Source: Planctomycetota bacterium
GTDB lineage: Bacteria > Planctomycetota > UBA1135 > UBA2386
Direction of reading: 5' to 3'
DNA length: 6,538 bases
Assembly (NCBI GenBank): GCA_020425885.1
Contig: JAGQRA010000316.1
Location: 1-6,538 of the forward strand
A model generated the notes under the pieces. It saw nothing but the letters and a program-made list of their open reading frames with translations. It was not told the origin of the DNA and ran no database searches. Positions 1-5,692 of the stretch are shown in pieces (position 1 is the stretch's first letter; each line of letters opens with the position of its first letter). Position numbers and translations under genes: made by a program.

Positions 1-885
1 CGAGCACGCCGAGCGGCTGACCGTTGAAGGGTTGGCCAGCCGCGTTCTGCACCGGCACCGTGCCGGCCGCCGTACCGTCGCTCTTGTAGAGTTCGAACGA
101 GCCCGCGCGGCGTTGGAAGTAGACCTCGCCGCCGAGCGCGATGAGGTGGAAGTCGCGGCGGTTCTGCACGCCGATGACGCCGTCGGCGCTGCCGGCATTG
201 ACGTTCAGCATCCGGGTTCCCGCCGTGGTGCCGTCGGTGACCCACAGCTCGGTGCCGTTGCCGAAGCTCGTGGCGCGGAAGAACGCGAGGCCGCCGGCGA
301 CCGTGAAGTCGACGGGATCACCGTTGCCGAACTGATTCAGGTCGGCGACCAATACGGTGCCGGCCGCGGTGCCGTCGGTCTTGCACAGTTCGATGCCGCT
401 CGCGCCGCTGGTGCCGGCGAAGTAGAGCTCGTTCTGGAACACGCCGAGCAACCGCACCGCGCCGCCGTTGATGCCGGGGTAGAAGTCGGCGACCAGCCGC
501 GTGCCGGCCGGCGTGCCGTCGCTGCAGTAGAGCTCCTGTCCGGTGCCGGCCCACGGTCCTTGCCCGGTGCCGAGGAAGTAGCACTCCCCGCCGAACGCCA
601 TCGCCGTCTTCGCGTCGGGCCAGCCCGGTGTACCGCAATGTCGACCGTCACGGCCCAGGTTCCGGCCGGAGTGCCGTCGCTGCGATGGAGGTGGCGCTGG
701 CCGAGCCAGTTGGCGGCGTCGAACATCAGCTCGTTGCCGGTGGAAACGAACCAGGAGGTCGACGAACCCCCGAAGGTGTTGACATCGGCGACCATGGTCG
801 GAGCCTGACCGGAGAGGGCTGCCGCGGCGAGGAGCGCTGACATGACCGCGATGAGGAGCCCGGTGCTGCTGCGAAGATCGTGCAT
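1..885 (-). pseudogene. Secreted ELWxxDGT-repeat protein, frameshifted, 3' end beyond window
   Basis: Probably an exported or cell-surface protein; no enzymatic function can be assigned. The start at 885 gives a signal-peptide-like N-terminus (hydrophobic stretch at about residues 9-25, AlaAlaAla-Leu-Ser-Gly before a likely cleavage point). Mature sequence consists of repeats of roughly 45-50 residues marked by a [E/Q]L-x-x-[S/T]DGT-x-AGT motif. Five are visible: HRSDGTPAGT, QELYCSDGTPAGT, ELCKTDGTAAGT, ELWVTDGTTAGT and ELYKSDGTAAGT, most followed by a short hydrophobic strand and an aspartate. This matches the ELWxxDGT repeat family, common in large exported proteins of planctomycetes and myxobacteria. 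The reading frame breaks: residues 1 to about 83 (down to about 637) are in one frame, while every later repeat (from GWPDAK near 625 down to position 1) lies in the frame one base earlier, as expected from one missing base. Decay and a sequencing error both fit. No strong ribosome binding site is visible. The gene is divergent from the membrane-protein gene at 1070. Confidence -1.
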
Positions 886-1069
886 GACATCACCGGAGAA
901 GAACCCGCGTCCGGCTCGTTCGCCGAATTCGGCTGCGGCGGCGAGGAAGGGGCCTCAGTTCGGATGGGTTTCGCCCCGACAGAAGGGTCTGCACAGTACG
1001 CGCTCGCGTTCGTGCGCCTCCCGCCGCAGAGTTCGCCCCCCTGCAGTCATCACCGAGCCTCACGCCGAC
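886..1069. other. Divergent intergenic region
   Basis: This 184-base gap lies between the divergent starts of the ELWxxDGT protein (minus strand) and the membrane-protein/lipid-kinase unit (plus strand), so it should hold both promoters. I could not pick out a convincing -35/-10 pair on either strand, nor a strong Shine-Dalgarno sequence before either start. An open frame runs through it upstream of 1070, but its translation is rich in Arg, Ser and Pro and has no domain-like character, so I treat it as non-coding. Confidence -1.
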
Positions 1070-1666
1070 ATGACCACGACCCTCGCCGCCACCGGTGCCA
1101 CCATCGCCCTGCTGACGCTGCTGCTGTGCGCGTGGCGAAGCGGGCACCGACCGCCCGCTTCGTGGGTTTCCAACTGCGGCACGGGCGGGACGCGATGGTG
1201 GTTCACGATCGGAATGGGCGCGACCGCGTTGCTGACCTCGCCCCTCCTGCTGGAACTAGCCGCGGCGGGATTCGGGACCAGGCTGCCCGGCGCAGCGGTG
1301 ACCTGCGGGCTGCTGCTGTTGGCGAGCTGGCACATGAACGGTCCTCGGCAGCGGCACGCACACGTCGCCGGCGCGATCCTGTTCTTCGTGTCGCTGTTCG
1401 CCGTGTCGCTACCGTCCCTGCGGGCCGACTGCGCCGTGATCCGATGGGCGACGGCGGCGCTTGCCGTGCCCTACGCCGTGTTCATCGTCGCGGCCCTCAC
1501 CGGACAGGTGCGTTGCTACGGTCCGCTGCGCGCGTTCGCCTGGCCCAACACGGTCGACTACCTCACGAGCATGGATCCGCAGCTGGGATTCGTCCGCACC
1601 ATGGAGTGGATCACCGTCGTGGCGATGCTCGGCTGGCTGCTCACAGTCGCGGTGAGGCTGGCATGA
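1070..1666 (+). CDS. Six-helix integral membrane protein of unknown function
   Basis: A 198-residue, strongly hydrophobic protein. Six likely membrane helices are visible at about residues 3-22, 43-66, 72-89, 98-117, 125-145 and 176-196. The loop between helices 5 and 6 is the longest (about 30 residues) and carries RCYGPLRAFAWPNTVDY. I do not recognise the family with confidence; size, helix count and the His-containing segment before helix 4 (RQRHAHVAG) recall DUF998-type six-helix proteins, but this is only a resemblance. I chose the ATG at 1070 because the frame upstream gives an unstructured Arg/Pro/Ser-rich sequence while the first helix begins directly after this Met; no clear ribosome binding site supports it. 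Its stop overlaps the start of the lipid kinase by four bases (ATGA, 1663-1666), so the two are very likely cotranscribed and translationally coupled, which suggests a role linked to membrane lipid handling (inference). Confidence -1.
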   Translation: MTTTLAATGATIALLTLLLCAWRSGHRPPASWVSNCGTGGTRWWFTIGMGATALLTSPLLLELAAAGFGTRLPGAAVTCGLLLLASWHMNGPRQRHAHVAGAILFFVSLFAVSLPSLRADCAVIRWATAALAVPYAVFIVAALTGQVRCYGPLRAFAWPNTVDYLTSMDPQLGFVRTMEWITVVAMLGWLLTVAVRLA

Positions 1667-2601
1667 ATGCCGAGCCGACCCCGATCGAGCGTGCGATGGT
1701 CGTCTATCACGACGGTCGCGGCGGCCTGCGTGGCGGCAAGGTCCGCCGGCTGTCGGCGGTCATGGCCGCGCTCGGCCCGATCGCCACAGCCGTTCCTGGC
1801 AGCGCGCCCGATCTCGACGCCCGCCTTCGCAGCCTGAACCCCGCGACCGACCTCCTCGTCTGCGTCGGCGGCGACGGCACGCTGAATCACTTCCTCCGCC
1901 GGTTGGCCGCGTGCATCGGCGAAGAGAGGATGTGGCCGCGCATGGCCTTCGCTCCGGCCGGCACCGCCAACGACATGGCGCGATCGCTGGCAGTCCTGAC
2001 CGGACGCGAGCAGAACCCGGAGTCGCTCGCTCGCGCAGTCGCCGCCGGTTGCGGCGGTAAGGCGGGCGACCTCGGTCGCGTGGTCATCGACGATGGGCGC
2101 ACGGAGTACTTCCACTCCTTCCTCGGGATCGGATCGCCGTACGACTGGGTCCGCATCGCCGATTCGCGTTGGATGGCGCCGGTCAAGCGGCTCGGCCACG
2201 CGGTCTGCTACCCACTGTGCTCGCTCGCGGTCATCGCCGCGAAGCGCTCGGTCGAGATGACGATCACGATCGGCGATGAGCCGCAGCGAAGCCGGCTGTT
2301 TGCGCTCCTGGTCGGCAACGGCAGGTGGCTCGGCGGCGGCCTCGACCTCGGTCGGCAGGTCCGGCTCGACTCGGGTCGACTCGAGGTACTCGCGATCCAC
2401 GACGACACGAGGCGCGGCTTGCTGCGACTCCTCTCTGCGGCGAAGCGGGGCACCGGTCCGCGATCGATCGGAGCGGAGGAGGTCACGGTCGAGCTGCACG
2501 GGGCGTGCGGCCTGAATCTCGACGGCGAACGCGTCGAACTCGGCGGCACCGGCAGGTCGATCTTGCTGTCGGTGCTTGCCGGCAAGATCCGGTGGGTCTG
2601 A
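1663..2601 (+). CDS. Diacylglycerol kinase-family lipid kinase
   Basis: A 312-residue protein of the DAGK_cat/YegS/DgkB-like lipid kinase family. These cytosolic, membrane-associated enzymes transfer the ATP gamma-phosphate to a lipid hydroxyl such as diacylglycerol or a sphingoid base. Visible signatures: the nucleotide-binding GGDGTLN at residues 69-75, FAPAGTANDMAR at 96-107 (the PxGTxNDxAR motif), GNGRWLGGGL at 218-227 followed by DSGRLEV at 236-242, and LDGE at 286-289, whose acidic residues belong to the metal/catalytic site in the family. Length is normal for a complete two-domain enzyme. The N-terminal strand (MVVYHDGRGG) lacks the usual NPxSG, a mild deviation. The ATG at 1663 overlaps the upstream stop as ATGA; another Met at residue 12 is possible. 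Coupling to a six-helix membrane protein suggests membrane lipid metabolism. The substrate cannot be told from sequence. Confidence -1.
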   Translation: MNAEPTPIERAMVVYHDGRGGLRGGKVRRLSAVMAALGPIATAVPGSAPDLDARLRSLNPATDLLVCVGGDGTLNHFLRRLAACIGEERMWPRMAFAPAGTANDMARSLAVLTGREQNPESLARAVAAGCGGKAGDLGRVVIDDGRTEYFHSFLGIGSPYDWVRIADSRWMAPVKRLGHAVCYPLCSLAVIAAKRSVEMTITIGDEPQRSRLFALLVGNGRWLGGGLDLGRQVRLDSGRLEVLAIHDDTRRGLLRLLSAAKRGTGPRSIGAEEVTVELHGACGLNLDGERVELGGTGRSILLSVLAGKIRWV

Positions 2602-2622
2602 GCAGTCTGAGCGGTCTGAGCC
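2596..2622 (+). repeat. 9-bp tandem triplication over the lipid-kinase stop codon
   Basis: Three consecutive copies of GTCTGAGCN differ only in the last base (A, G, C). The first copy contains the kinase's last codon GTC and its TGA stop. Because the unit is nine bases, all three copies place TGA in the same frame, giving three in-frame stops at 2599, 2608 and 2617. Confidence -1.
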
Positions 2623-2843
2623 CCGGCAGGTTGAGAGTGGGATGTCGTCGGAACTTCGTCCGATGCGAAGCTCCACTGCCGCAACTTCCTTCAGGATGGC
2701 GATGATCTGCCTTCTTGTGCGCCGGTCGCGCAGTTGTCGCACTGGCTTCGTCGTGCCAGAGGGCTCACGTACCCCGATGGTCCGACCTTCGGGGGCTGGG
2801 TCAACCCAGCGAACCGCCGACGGATGTTGAAGTCGTCGCTGAC
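2623..2843. other. Non-coding stretch with hairpins
   Basis: I see no credible gene here. Structured elements are a hairpin at 2795-2810 (GCTGGG, loop TCAA, CCCAGC, six perfect pairs) and another at 2835-2850 (GTCGCT, loop GACG, AGCGAC), whose right arm enters the dispersed repeat. Neither is followed by a T-tract on the plus strand, so neither is a classical intrinsic terminator for the lipid kinase. Open frames across this stretch on both strands lack recognisable domains. Confidence -1.
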
Positions 2844-2940
2844 GAGCGACTCGGCGGGCTGCTCCGCAGCTCTCGCCGCGTGGCCTGACGGCCAAGATCG
2901 TCGCGACAAGACCGGGCCCCTCGACTCGACGCGCCACCGG
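2844..2940. repeat. Dispersed repeat of about 100 bp, copy A
   Basis: It matches copy B (6382-6480) in direct orientation. By hand alignment, 85 bases (2844-2928 against 6382-6466) show 12 mismatches, about 86% identity; a 2-base indel follows, then CGCCACCGG is identical in both. The element is rich in dyad symmetry. One hairpin has inner stem GCTGC-TCC-GCAGC at 2858-2870 and outer pairs GGCG (2853-2856) with CGCC (2874-2877). A second is TGGCC-TGAC-GGCCA at 2881-2894. The first hairpin's stems are unchanged in copy B. On the minus strand both copies can be read as a short similar peptide (ending SCGAARRVA), but differences are not concentrated at third codon positions, so coding is not favoured. 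It may be a REP- or MITE-like element or a conserved RNA structure. This copy lies beside the malic-enzyme remnant. Confidence -1.
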
Positions 2941-2999
2941 TGTGCGATCACGGCCGAAGCCGGCGCACGGCGCACGCTCGTCGCTCGAAGGCGCCGTCG

Positions 3000-3224
3000 G
3001 ATGCCTGGATTCGACGCCGAATCGCCTCGGCCGACCTTCCGGATACCGCGTGCCTCTACCCGCCGCTCGCCGACGTCCGCGAGGCGTCGCGGCGGATCGC
3101 CGTCGCCGTCGCCGACTACGCGTGAGAGACGGGGCTGGCGACCGGTCCGCGCCCCGACGACGTCGCGGCCCACGTCCGGTCGTTCATCTACGAGCCGAAC
3201 TACCGGAGCTACGTCAGCGAGTAG
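3000..3224 (+). pseudogene. Malic enzyme C-terminal remnant with in-frame stop
   Basis: The frame from 3000 reads like the extreme C-terminus of an NAD(P)-dependent malic enzyme (oxidative decarboxylation of malate to pyruvate). It contains ADLPDTACLYPPLADVREAS, then RRIAVAVADYA, a TGA at 3123-3125, ETGLATGPRPDDVAA, HVRSFIYEPNYRSYVSE and a TAG stop at 3222-3224. The segments LYPPLxxxRExSxxIAxAVxxYA, xETGLA, and the closing Y-x-P-x-Y are characteristic of the family tail. Only about 70 residues are recognisable of a protein that normally has 500 or more; all catalytic and nucleotide-binding regions are missing. Homology fades upstream of about 3015, and the dispersed repeat ends 60 bases before it. 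The TGA lies within a conserved stretch where Arg, Trp, Cys or Gly (one base away) could have stood. I call it a decayed fragment, not a working gene. It converges with the FG-GAP gene, 24 bases apart. Confidence -1.
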
Positions 3225-3248
3225 CTCCAGCGAGCGGGCGAGCAGTGC

Positions 3249-4763
3249 TCAGAAGCCGATCCGCGACCAGATCGCGTTGCTGAGGTCGAAGCCGATCGGC
3301 GAGCTGGTCGGCACGTAGAACGCCTGCACCGCGACGTGGATGCCGGCGAGCTGCGGCGCGTTCGGCAGCGGCAGCGCGTAGGTCCAGGCACTCGTGGCCG
3401 CTGGCTGATGCACGATGACCCAGTTCCGGACATCGAACCAGGCGTCGCAGCCGGGGAAGCCGAAGCTGCTCGGGTACGGCGGCTGCAGGCTCAGCGCCAG
3501 CGTGCCCGGCGCGGTGGGCGGGCAGTCGCGGCCGACGAGGGTGACCGTCTGGCCGATGGTCGGCGGCGTCATGCCCAGCACCGGCGGAAACGGGCCTGAG
3601 TAGCAGGTGACCGGGATGATCCAGTTCCGCGGCCGGATCCGGCCGGAGACGAGCTGCCAACCGCCGTCGCCGCCGCCGCCGACCGGCGACGCGTTGCTGC
3701 TGCCGAGCAGCAGATCGCCGAAGCCGTCGCCGTCGACGTCGCCGACGCCGGCCATCACGCTCATGGAGAACTGCGCGGTCCGACTCCAATCGCTCAGCAG
3801 CGCGCCGCTGACGGCGGACGCGAACGCGACGCTCGGCGCCGCCGTGTAGCCGTTGCGGGTGAGGTTGTCCCGCAGGGCGAGGTCGTCGTAGCCGTCCCCG
3901 TTCAGGTCGCCGACGACGGTGAACATCGAGTACGGCAGCGGGTAGCTGGCAATCGTCTGCCCGGTGTTCGGGCTGCAGACGAACATGGCCTGATCCGTGC
4001 TGAGCAGCAGCTCGTGGCGGCCGTTTCCGGCGGCGTTCGCAGCCGCGATGTACTCGATGTAGCGGCTGCCCGTCGCCGGCGTCACGTCGCGCAACCATTG
4101 CGCCGAGGCGGCGTGGTAGATGCCGGCTGCGACGTTGTCGGCCACCGCCACCGAGTGGTGCCCGGTGCCGTCGATGTCCCCGAGCGAGACGATCCGGCTG
4201 GTCGCCGTGGACAGGGGCAGCGACTGCGTGATCAGGCTGCCGTTGAGGCCGCGCAACGTCACCATCAGGCGGCTGCCGCCGATGTAGGCGATGGCGGCGA
4301 TGTCGTCCCGGCCGTCGCCGTCGACGTCGTCGATCGCGCAGGCGGTGACGATCTGCTGCACCGGACTGGTCCACAAGAGGGCCAGGTCGCTGCCGCGATA
4401 GGCCCTGAGTACGGCGTTGTACGGTACCAGCACGTCGTTGCCGCCGTCGAGGTTCAGGTCGCCGGCGGCGGCCGCCGCCATGCCGAAGGTCCGCGGTGCG
4501 GCGACGACCTGGCCGAGCGCGGCGTGGGTGGCACCGGAGATCAGCTGCAGACGACCTTCGTCGTAGCCCGGACCGTAGTGCATGCCGTGCACGACGAAGT
4601 CGGGGACACCGTCCCCATCGCCGTCGCCGATGCCGAATACGGCGTCGCCGAGATCGGTCCACGGGGGATCGGCGTATGCGGTGGTGATCGCGAGCTGGCT
4701 CGGCAGCGCCGACGACAGACCGGCGATCGCTACGAACAGGACACAGTGGCGGCAGACGCTCAT
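3249..4763 (-). CDS. Secreted FG-GAP/VCBS-repeat protein
   Basis: A complete 504-residue exported protein, probably a calcium-binding beta-propeller at the cell surface or outside the cell. Residues 1 to about 26 form a signal peptide (MSVCRHC, then a hydrophobic LFVAIAGLSSAL core). Repeats each carry a calcium-loop motif DxDxDGxxD at about residues 47-55, 102-110, 146-154, 196-204, 286-294 and 342-350. A degenerate one near 243-251 has lost its aspartates, giving about seven blades with 40-56 residue spacing. A Gly-rich linker (361-368) leads to a distinct C-terminal domain (about 375-504) with Cys387, Cys414 and Cys439 and a closing SPIGFDLSNAIWSRIGF. Similar tails occur on planctomycete FG-GAP proteins; their function is unknown. 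The ATG at 4763 is preferred over an in-frame ATG at 4802 because GGAG lies five bases upstream and the signal peptide begins there. The frame stays open far upstream (to 5966), but that part has no protein character. No enzymatic residues are visible. Confidence -1.
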   Translation of the reverse strand: MSVCRHCVLFVAIAGLSSALPSQLAITTAYADPPWTDLGDAVFGIGDGDGDGVPDFVVHGMHYGPGYDEGRLQLISGATHAALGQVVAAPRTFGMAAAAAGDLNLDGGNDVLVPYNAVLRAYRGSDLALLWTSPVQQIVTACAIDDVDGDGRDDIAAIAYIGGSRLMVTLRGLNGSLITQSLPLSTATSRIVSLGDIDGTGHHSVAVADNVAAGIYHAASAQWLRDVTPATGSRYIEYIAAANAAGNGRHELLLSTDQAMFVCSPNTGQTIASYPLPYSMFTVVGDLNGDGYDDLALRDNLTRNGYTAAPSVAFASAVSGALLSDWSRTAQFSMSVMAGVGDVDGDGFGDLLLGSSNASPVGGGGDGGWQLVSGRIRPRNWIIPVTCYSGPFPPVLGMTPPTIGQTVTLVGRDCPPTAPGTLALSLQPPYPSSFGFPGCDAWFDVRNWVIVHQPAATSAWTYALPLPNAPQLAGIHVAVQAFYVPTSSPIGFDLSNAIWSRIGF

Positions 4764-5052
4764 GTCGGCTCCGAGGCGGTCTCGTTTCCCTCCCCACTGC
4801 ATCGTCCACCGTTCGCGGCCAGCGTCAACCCGCCGCGCGTAGGTAATAGAGAAGGGGGTGCTCCGGAACATCCGGAACCCACGCCCCCCACGTTCCACTG
4901 CCAGCCAGGCGCCGTCGACCCACCGGCAGACCGCAGCCGACCCGTGCATTCCGCCCGATTCCCGGCTGATTCGCGAACCCCACCCCCACCGCGACCTCAC
5001 GATCGCAGCCCGATCACCGAGCTGGTACGCCGGCCTGATCCCGCAGCGGAGC
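4764..5052. other. Intergenic region between FG-GAP gene and integrase remnant
   Basis: This stretch should contain the promoter of the minus-strand FG-GAP gene. A TTGACG that could serve as a -35 element lies on the minus strand at 4828-4823, but no good -10 follows at 17 bases; TATTAC at 4849-4844 (minus) is another weak -10 candidate. On the plus strand a frame from a GTG at 4858 runs into the integrase remnant, but its first 60-odd residues are Pro/Arg/Ser-rich and unlike any recombinase domain. A short direct repeat of CCGGAAC occurs at 4863-4869 and 4872-4878. Confidence -1.
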
Positions 5053-5286
5053 CCGACGTCCAAGCGGGTCGACTTCCGCTGCCTGCGCAAGAGCTGCGCC
5101 CGCATCCTGATCGAGCTGAACGTGCACCCGAAGATCATCCAGCAGACGCTGCGGCACTCGGACATCCGGTTGACGATGGACCTGTACGGCGAACTCGGCG
5201 AGGACGACCTGCTTCCGCGAGTTGCCGGGGAAGTTCCCAGTGCCGAAGATGTTGCCGACGCGTCGGGCTCGGCAGCGAGCGCCTGA
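5053..5286 (+). pseudogene. Tyrosine recombinase (phage-type integrase) C-terminal fragment
   Basis: The frame gives the final third of a tyrosine recombinase catalytic domain: KRVDFRCLRKSCA, ILIELNVHPKIIQQT, LRHSDIRLTMDLYGEL, then a short acidic tail and TGA at 5284-5286. Compared with the family pattern (DFHALRH ... LGHS ... TxxxY), the box II arginine (codon 5086-5088), the later His (5155-5157) and the nucleophilic Tyr (5185-5187) are present. The first His of the HxxR motif is Arg (5077-5079, CGC), one base from CAC. The N-terminal core-binding domain, the box I Arg and the catalytic Lys region are absent: upstream sequence in the same frame is Pro/Arg-rich without recombinase character. 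It is therefore a truncated, very probably inactive integrase. It sits about 300 bases from a tRNA 3' fragment, the usual neighbourhood of a tRNA-targeting integrase. The exact upstream breakpoint is uncertain. Confidence -1.
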
Positions 5287-5305
5287 TGCCGCGAGCGCGG
5301 CGGCA
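5287..5305 (+). other. Hairpin directly after integrase stop
   Basis: TGCCGC (5287-5292) can pair with GCGGCA (5300-5305) across a seven-base loop immediately after the TGA of the integrase fragment. There is no following T-run, so it may be a weak terminator-like structure or chance in GC-rich DNA. The rest of the stretch to 5462 holds nothing I can support. Confidence -1.
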
Positions 5306-5462
5306 CGGTCCCAGATTCGCCGCATCGAGGGGGCAACCCCGAGCCCCGTCGGATGCCGCGCACACGGGCCGACGTCAGCCGCCAGGTGGGCGGCTGTGGC
5401 GCCTCGCCCGACCGCGCGTCGACCGCCCTGAGCGCCCCTCCGGCCCGCATGCCGCCGTCGCC

Positions 5463-5482
5463 CCGTGCCAGACCGTGCCAGG
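5463..5482. repeat. 10-bp tandem repeat near integration scar
   Basis: CCGTGCCAGA is followed directly by CCGTGCCAGG (9 of 10 identical). A short dyad GGTCGTGACC follows at 5481-5490. It lies between the integrase remnant and the tRNA fragment, where short direct repeats often serve as integrase arm-type or accessory protein sites. That role is an inference. Confidence -1.
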
Positions 5483-5494
5483 TCGTGACCAAGT

Positions 5495-5518
5495 CCATTG
5501 CACACTCCATTGCACACT
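5495..5518. repeat. Perfect 12-bp tandem repeat near integration scar
   Basis: Two perfect, adjacent copies of CCATTGCACACT occur at 5495-5506 and 5507-5518. They are more AT-rich than their surroundings and lie 65 bases from the tRNA 3' end. Together with the 10-bp repeat just before, they are candidate integrase arm-type binding sites; direct proof is lacking. Confidence -1.
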
Positions 5519-5561
5519 GGGCCCCGCCGAATCGCCCGTCGCGTCCAAACCGCCGTTTCTC

Positions 5562-5575
5562 GCCCGAATTCGGGC
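5562..5575. other. Perfect 14-bp palindrome
   Basis: GCCCGAATTCGGGC is a perfect inverted repeat, able to form a five-pair stem with an AATT loop. It lies seven bases beyond the CCA end of the tRNA fragment. No T-tract follows on the minus strand (GAGAAACGG comes next), so a classical terminator is unlikely. It could be an operator or a recombination-related site. Confidence -1.
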
Positions 5576-5582
5576 ATCTGTG

Positions 5583-5610
5583 TGGTAGGCCCTGCAGGAC
5601 TCGAACCTGC
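5583..5610 (-). tRNA. tRNA gene 3' fragment (T-arm, acceptor strand, CCA), likely att scar
   Basis: Read on the minus strand, 5610 to 5583 gives a T-arm with a perfect five-pair stem and canonical loop (GCAGG-TTCGAGT-CCTGC), seven acceptor-strand bases AGGGCCT, discriminator A and an encoded CCA. A partner 5' acceptor strand (AGGCCCT) is not found in the 100 bases upstream, and no D-arm or convincing anticodon arm is present; similarity may extend to about 5625 (GATC variable region and TCCGC as a possible 3' anticodon-stem strand). It is thus a 3' remnant, not a functional tRNA. Such fragments arise when an integrase recombines into a tRNA gene, leaving a displaced 3' end at the other boundary of the element. 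The amino acid identity cannot be told. Confidence -1.
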
Positions 5611-5692
5611 GATCGCGGAGTCGCAAGGTGGGGCGAGTGGCGAGGTTGCGGGGGCAGGGTGCGGCCGTGACAGTACCGTTGCCAGTACGCCG

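Noticed and set aside
32..808. Plus-strand frame of 258 residues over the ELWxxDGT gene
   Set aside because: Its periodic Ala/Gly/Arg sequence is the antisense of the DGT repeats.
842..1069. N-terminal extension of the membrane protein to 842
   Set aside because: The extra 76 residues are Arg/Pro/Ser-rich and overlap the start of the divergent gene; the first membrane helix begins right after the Met at 1070.
880..1662. Upstream continuation of the lipid-kinase frame, giving a 573-residue protein
   Set aside because: It overlaps the six-helix membrane gene out of frame and its translation is Arg/His-rich without recognised motifs; the kinase family length fits the start at 1663.
1558..2937. 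Long minus-strand frame (459 residues) opposite the lipid kinase
   Set aside because: It is antisense to clear kinase motifs and is Arg-rich without domains, as expected for a shadow in GC-rich DNA.
5463..5518. CRISPR array
   Set aside because: The repeats are 10-12 bp, directly adjacent without spacers, and only two copies each.
5287..5575. Intrinsic terminators at the GC-rich hairpins
   Set aside because: None of the hairpins is followed by a run of T on the relevant strand.
4014..5588. Plus-strand frame of 524 residues opposite the FG-GAP gene
   Set aside because: It is antisense to the calcium-loop repeats (hence its repeated 'DVGD/VAVDV' pattern) and continues through the integrase fragment in the wrong frame.
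5583..5630. Protein reading GPAGLEPA on the plus strand
   Set aside because: This is the translated complement of a tRNA T-arm, a known source of spurious annotations near att sites.
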